This document shows positions 62,448 through 64,000 of a DNA stretch of 64,000 bases, piece by piece. A program made the position numbers and the translations under genes. How positions within the stretch are numbered: the stretch's first letter is position 1; each line of letters opens with the position of its first letter. Below the pieces are notes generated by a model. It made no database searches. It was given only the letters and a program-made list of their open reading frames with translations, and was not told where the DNA came from. The DNA comes from Streptomyces griseochromogenes (GTDB lineage: Bacteria; Actinomycetota; Actinomycetes; Streptomycetales; Streptomycetaceae), in assembly GCF_001542625.1 (NCBI RefSeq), contig NZ_CP016279.1:6572001-6636000 (forward strand). Direction: 5' to 3'.

Positions 62448-64000
62448 TCAGCCGGTGGCCCGCTTCCAGACGGTGAGCAGGCCCTGGTACCCCGGAGGGT
62501 CGAAGGAGGTCTCCCCCGAGGAGACGACGGCCGTGAGCCGGAGCATGGCCAGGTTCCCCTGGGAGGTGACCGTGCACAGCACGTCGCCCTTCTTGAGGGC
62601 CTTGCCCTGAGCCAGGTCGTTGTTGGGCAGTTCGCTGGGGAGCGGCGCGCTGTCGACGGCCTGTCGGCAGGCCTCCGGGGTGGTTCCGGTGCTCTTGGCG
62701 GTGGCGGTGCGGAAGGTCAGGTACTGGTAGATGTACTGGATCTCCGCCGCGTGGTCGCCGATCTCACCGTTCGGGTTCACCTTGGGTGTGTCCAGATCGG
62801 CGGTGATCACCTCACCGGTTCCCGGCGAGCCGATCGTCAACGGCCGGTTCTTGAAGAGGGGTTCGTACGTCTTGACCGCCGGGGGTTTCGTGGCGGGCGC
62901 CGACGGGGCTTTGCTCTTGGGTGTGCCCTGTGCACCGGCGCCGGTGGTCGGCGCCTTGTGGCCCCCGGCCTCGGATTCGGCGCCGTGGTCGGAGTCTCCG
63001 TAGAGCGACCATGCCGTGCCGGCCACGGCGGCCAGTGCCACGGCGGCGATCGCGAGGTACACGCGGCGCTTTGTGCCCGTACCGTCCGGCACCGGCACCG
63101 GCATCGCGGCCTCGGCCGGTGGCGGGGCGCCGGGCCGGAACGGGGCGGACCGGGTGGGGGCCTGGTGCAGTGGATTGTCGGCCCGCGTGGGTACGTATGT
63201 GGCGGCAGGGCGCTGCCGCGTGGCCGCCGCTTCCTGATCGAGGAGGCGGCGCACGGCCCGGCTCCGCTCGCCGACTTGTGCCGCCAGCGGGGCGGGGAGC
63301 CAGCCTGCCCAGTCGCGCGAGGAACGGCCGGAGGCCCGTTCGCACAGCTCGGCGAGTTCGGCGGGCGCCGGACGGGCGGCGGGGGTCGCGGCGAGGCAGC
63401 GCTCCAGCAGCGGACGCAGTACGTCCGGATAGCCGGAGAGGTCCGGAGGGCGCTGTGCCGTGTTGGCGATCTGGGTGGCGACGGCGAGTCCGCCGCCGGA
63501 GCCATAGGGATGCCGGCCGGTGGCGGCGACCGCGGCGATGAGTCCCAGCGAGAACACGTCGCTCGCCGGGGTCACTTCGCCGCCCGTGCCCTGCTCCGGG
63601 GACATGAACTGCGGGGTGCCGATGAAGCCGCCGCTGCGCGTCAGACGGGTGGACTCGGCAGCCCGGGCAATGCCGAAGTCGATGACCCACGGCCCGTCGG
63701 AGCCGAGGAGGATGTTGCCCGGCTTGAGGTCACGGTGCACGACTCCCGCCGTGTGCACGGCGTCCAGGGCCCGGGCGACGCAGGCGACGAGCTGGAGCGT
63801 GGTGGCCGTGGGCAGCGGACCGTGGACGTCGACGGCCTCGTCGAGGGGAATCCCGGGCACGTACTCCGAGGCCAGCCAGGGCTGTTCGCCCGCCGTGTCG
63901 TGGTCGACCACCGGCACGAGATGGTACCCACGGACCTGCTGAGCCGCCTGGACCTCCTGCTGGAACCGGCGCCGGAACTCACCGTCGCCCGCGTACTCTC
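62448..64000 (-). CDS. Ser/Thr protein kinase with C-terminal extracellular domain, 5' end outside the window
   Basis: About 517 residues visible; the N-lobe glycine loop and ATP Lys lie beyond 64000. Seen: EFRRRFQQEVQAAQQV helix C, HRDLKPGNILL (catalytic Asp), VIDFGIARAAES, TPQFMSPEQGTGGE and SDVFSLGLIAA. After the C-lobe comes a Pro/Ala linker, one membrane helix (RRVYLAIAAVALAAVAGTAW), a Gly/Thr/Pro spacer and an extracellular domain of about 140 residues (PNGEIGDHAAEIQYIYQYLT, LRLTAVVSSGETSFD) with two cysteines, of no named family. It is a second receptor-type kinase of PknB type in the window. Confidence 0.9.
   Translation of the reverse strand, partial: EYAGDGEFRRRFQQEVQAAQQVRGYHLVPVVDHDTAGEQPWLASEYVPGIPLDEAVDVHGPLPTATTLQLVACVARALDAVHTAGVVHRDLKPGNILLGSDGPWVIDFGIARAAESTRLTRSGGFIGTPQFMSPEQGTGGEVTPASDVFSLGLIAAVAATGRHPYGSGGGLAVATQIANTAQRPPDLSGYPDVLRPLLERCLAATPAARPAPAELAELCERASGRSSRDWAGWLPAPLAAQVGERSRAVRRLLDQEAAATRQRPAATYVPTRADNPLHQAPTRSAPFRPGAPPPAEAAMPVPVPDGTGTKRRVYLAIAAVALAAVAGTAWSLYGDSDHGAESEAGGHKAPTTGAGAQGTPKSKAPSAPATKPPAVKTYEPLFKNRPLTIGSPGTGEVITADLDTPKVNPNGEIGDHAAEIQYIYQYLTFRTATAKSTGTTPEACRQAVDSAPLPSELPNNDLAQGKALKKGDVLCTVTSQGNLAMLRLTAVVSSGETSFDPPGYQGLLTVWKRATG

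Noticed and set aside
1..64000. CRISPR arrays, tRNA, rRNA, insertion-sequence ends
   Set aside because: No regular direct repeats with spacers, no tRNA cloverleaf ending in TTCGAATC-type arms and no transposase frames or terminal inverted repeats were noticed on reading; a covariance-model search was not run.

Overview
The window is high-GC DNA (third codon positions almost all G or C, GTG and TTG starts, AGGAGG-type ribosome sites) typical of Streptomyces or a close relative. The mix of secreted proteins, one-component regulators, Ser/Thr kinases, short accessory operons and several decaying genes suggests an accessory region or chromosome arm. No rRNA, tRNA, insertion sequence or CRISPR array was seen.

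Layout: 0-4 kb holds a fluoride-channel pair (DUF190 gene and crcB), a small winged-helix regulator, then a strip of gene relics: a mosaic of galactan-hydrolase fragments (GH42 plus GH53) and a head-to-head scar in which a truncated response regulator abuts a truncated, frameshifted ABC permease. 3.7-12 kb carries a VOC protein, a MarR regulator, an orphan PqqB-like hydrolase with a membrane protein, an SseB-like protein, an NCS1 permease/isochorismatase/GntR catabolic operon whose GntR gene is broken, and a PLP dehydratase divergent from a DauR-like regulator. 12-20 kb has a necrosis-inducing-like toxin, a nucleotidyltransferase, an SDR, an oxidoreductase/IclR/FAD-subunit gene group headed by an array of three related operators, and a degenerate ATP-grasp protein. 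20-31 kb holds two membrane-anchored HTH-DUF2690 regulators flanking a peptidoglycan-binding protein, an AraC regulator, and a compact type VII secretion-like module: FHA-FtsK/EssC-type ATPase, two WXG100-type proteins and a Ser/Thr kinase with an extracellular peptidoglycan-binding domain.

31-39 kb has secreted and lipoprotein genes, an epoxide-hydrolase-like enzyme and a small cluster (XRE-cupin regulator, MFS exporter, ATP-grasp ligase, SDR) whose composition recalls bacilysin-type dipeptide clusters. 39-47 kb has a thioesterase, a secreted protein of unknown role, a membrane-anchored P-loop/TPR protein, a valyl-tRNA synthetase of the PPTVSG type, and a class C beta-lactamase-like serine hydrolase.

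47-61 kb is the most unusual part. It contains a 1087-residue helical-repeat/CHAT protease, an unknown beta-rich protein, a 1040-residue fusion of a ParA/MinD-like ATPase to a CHAT protease, a DUF4185 secreted protein with a suspect start, a LuxR-HTH/SARP double regulator divergent from an XRE-NACHT-transmembrane protein with a perfect operator between them. Together with the P-loop/TPR protein at 41 kb this looks like an NTPase/caspase-like signalling or conflict island. The window ends with a lipase/cutinase-like protein, two more relics (one with a clear internal deletion) and a partial Ser/Thr kinase.
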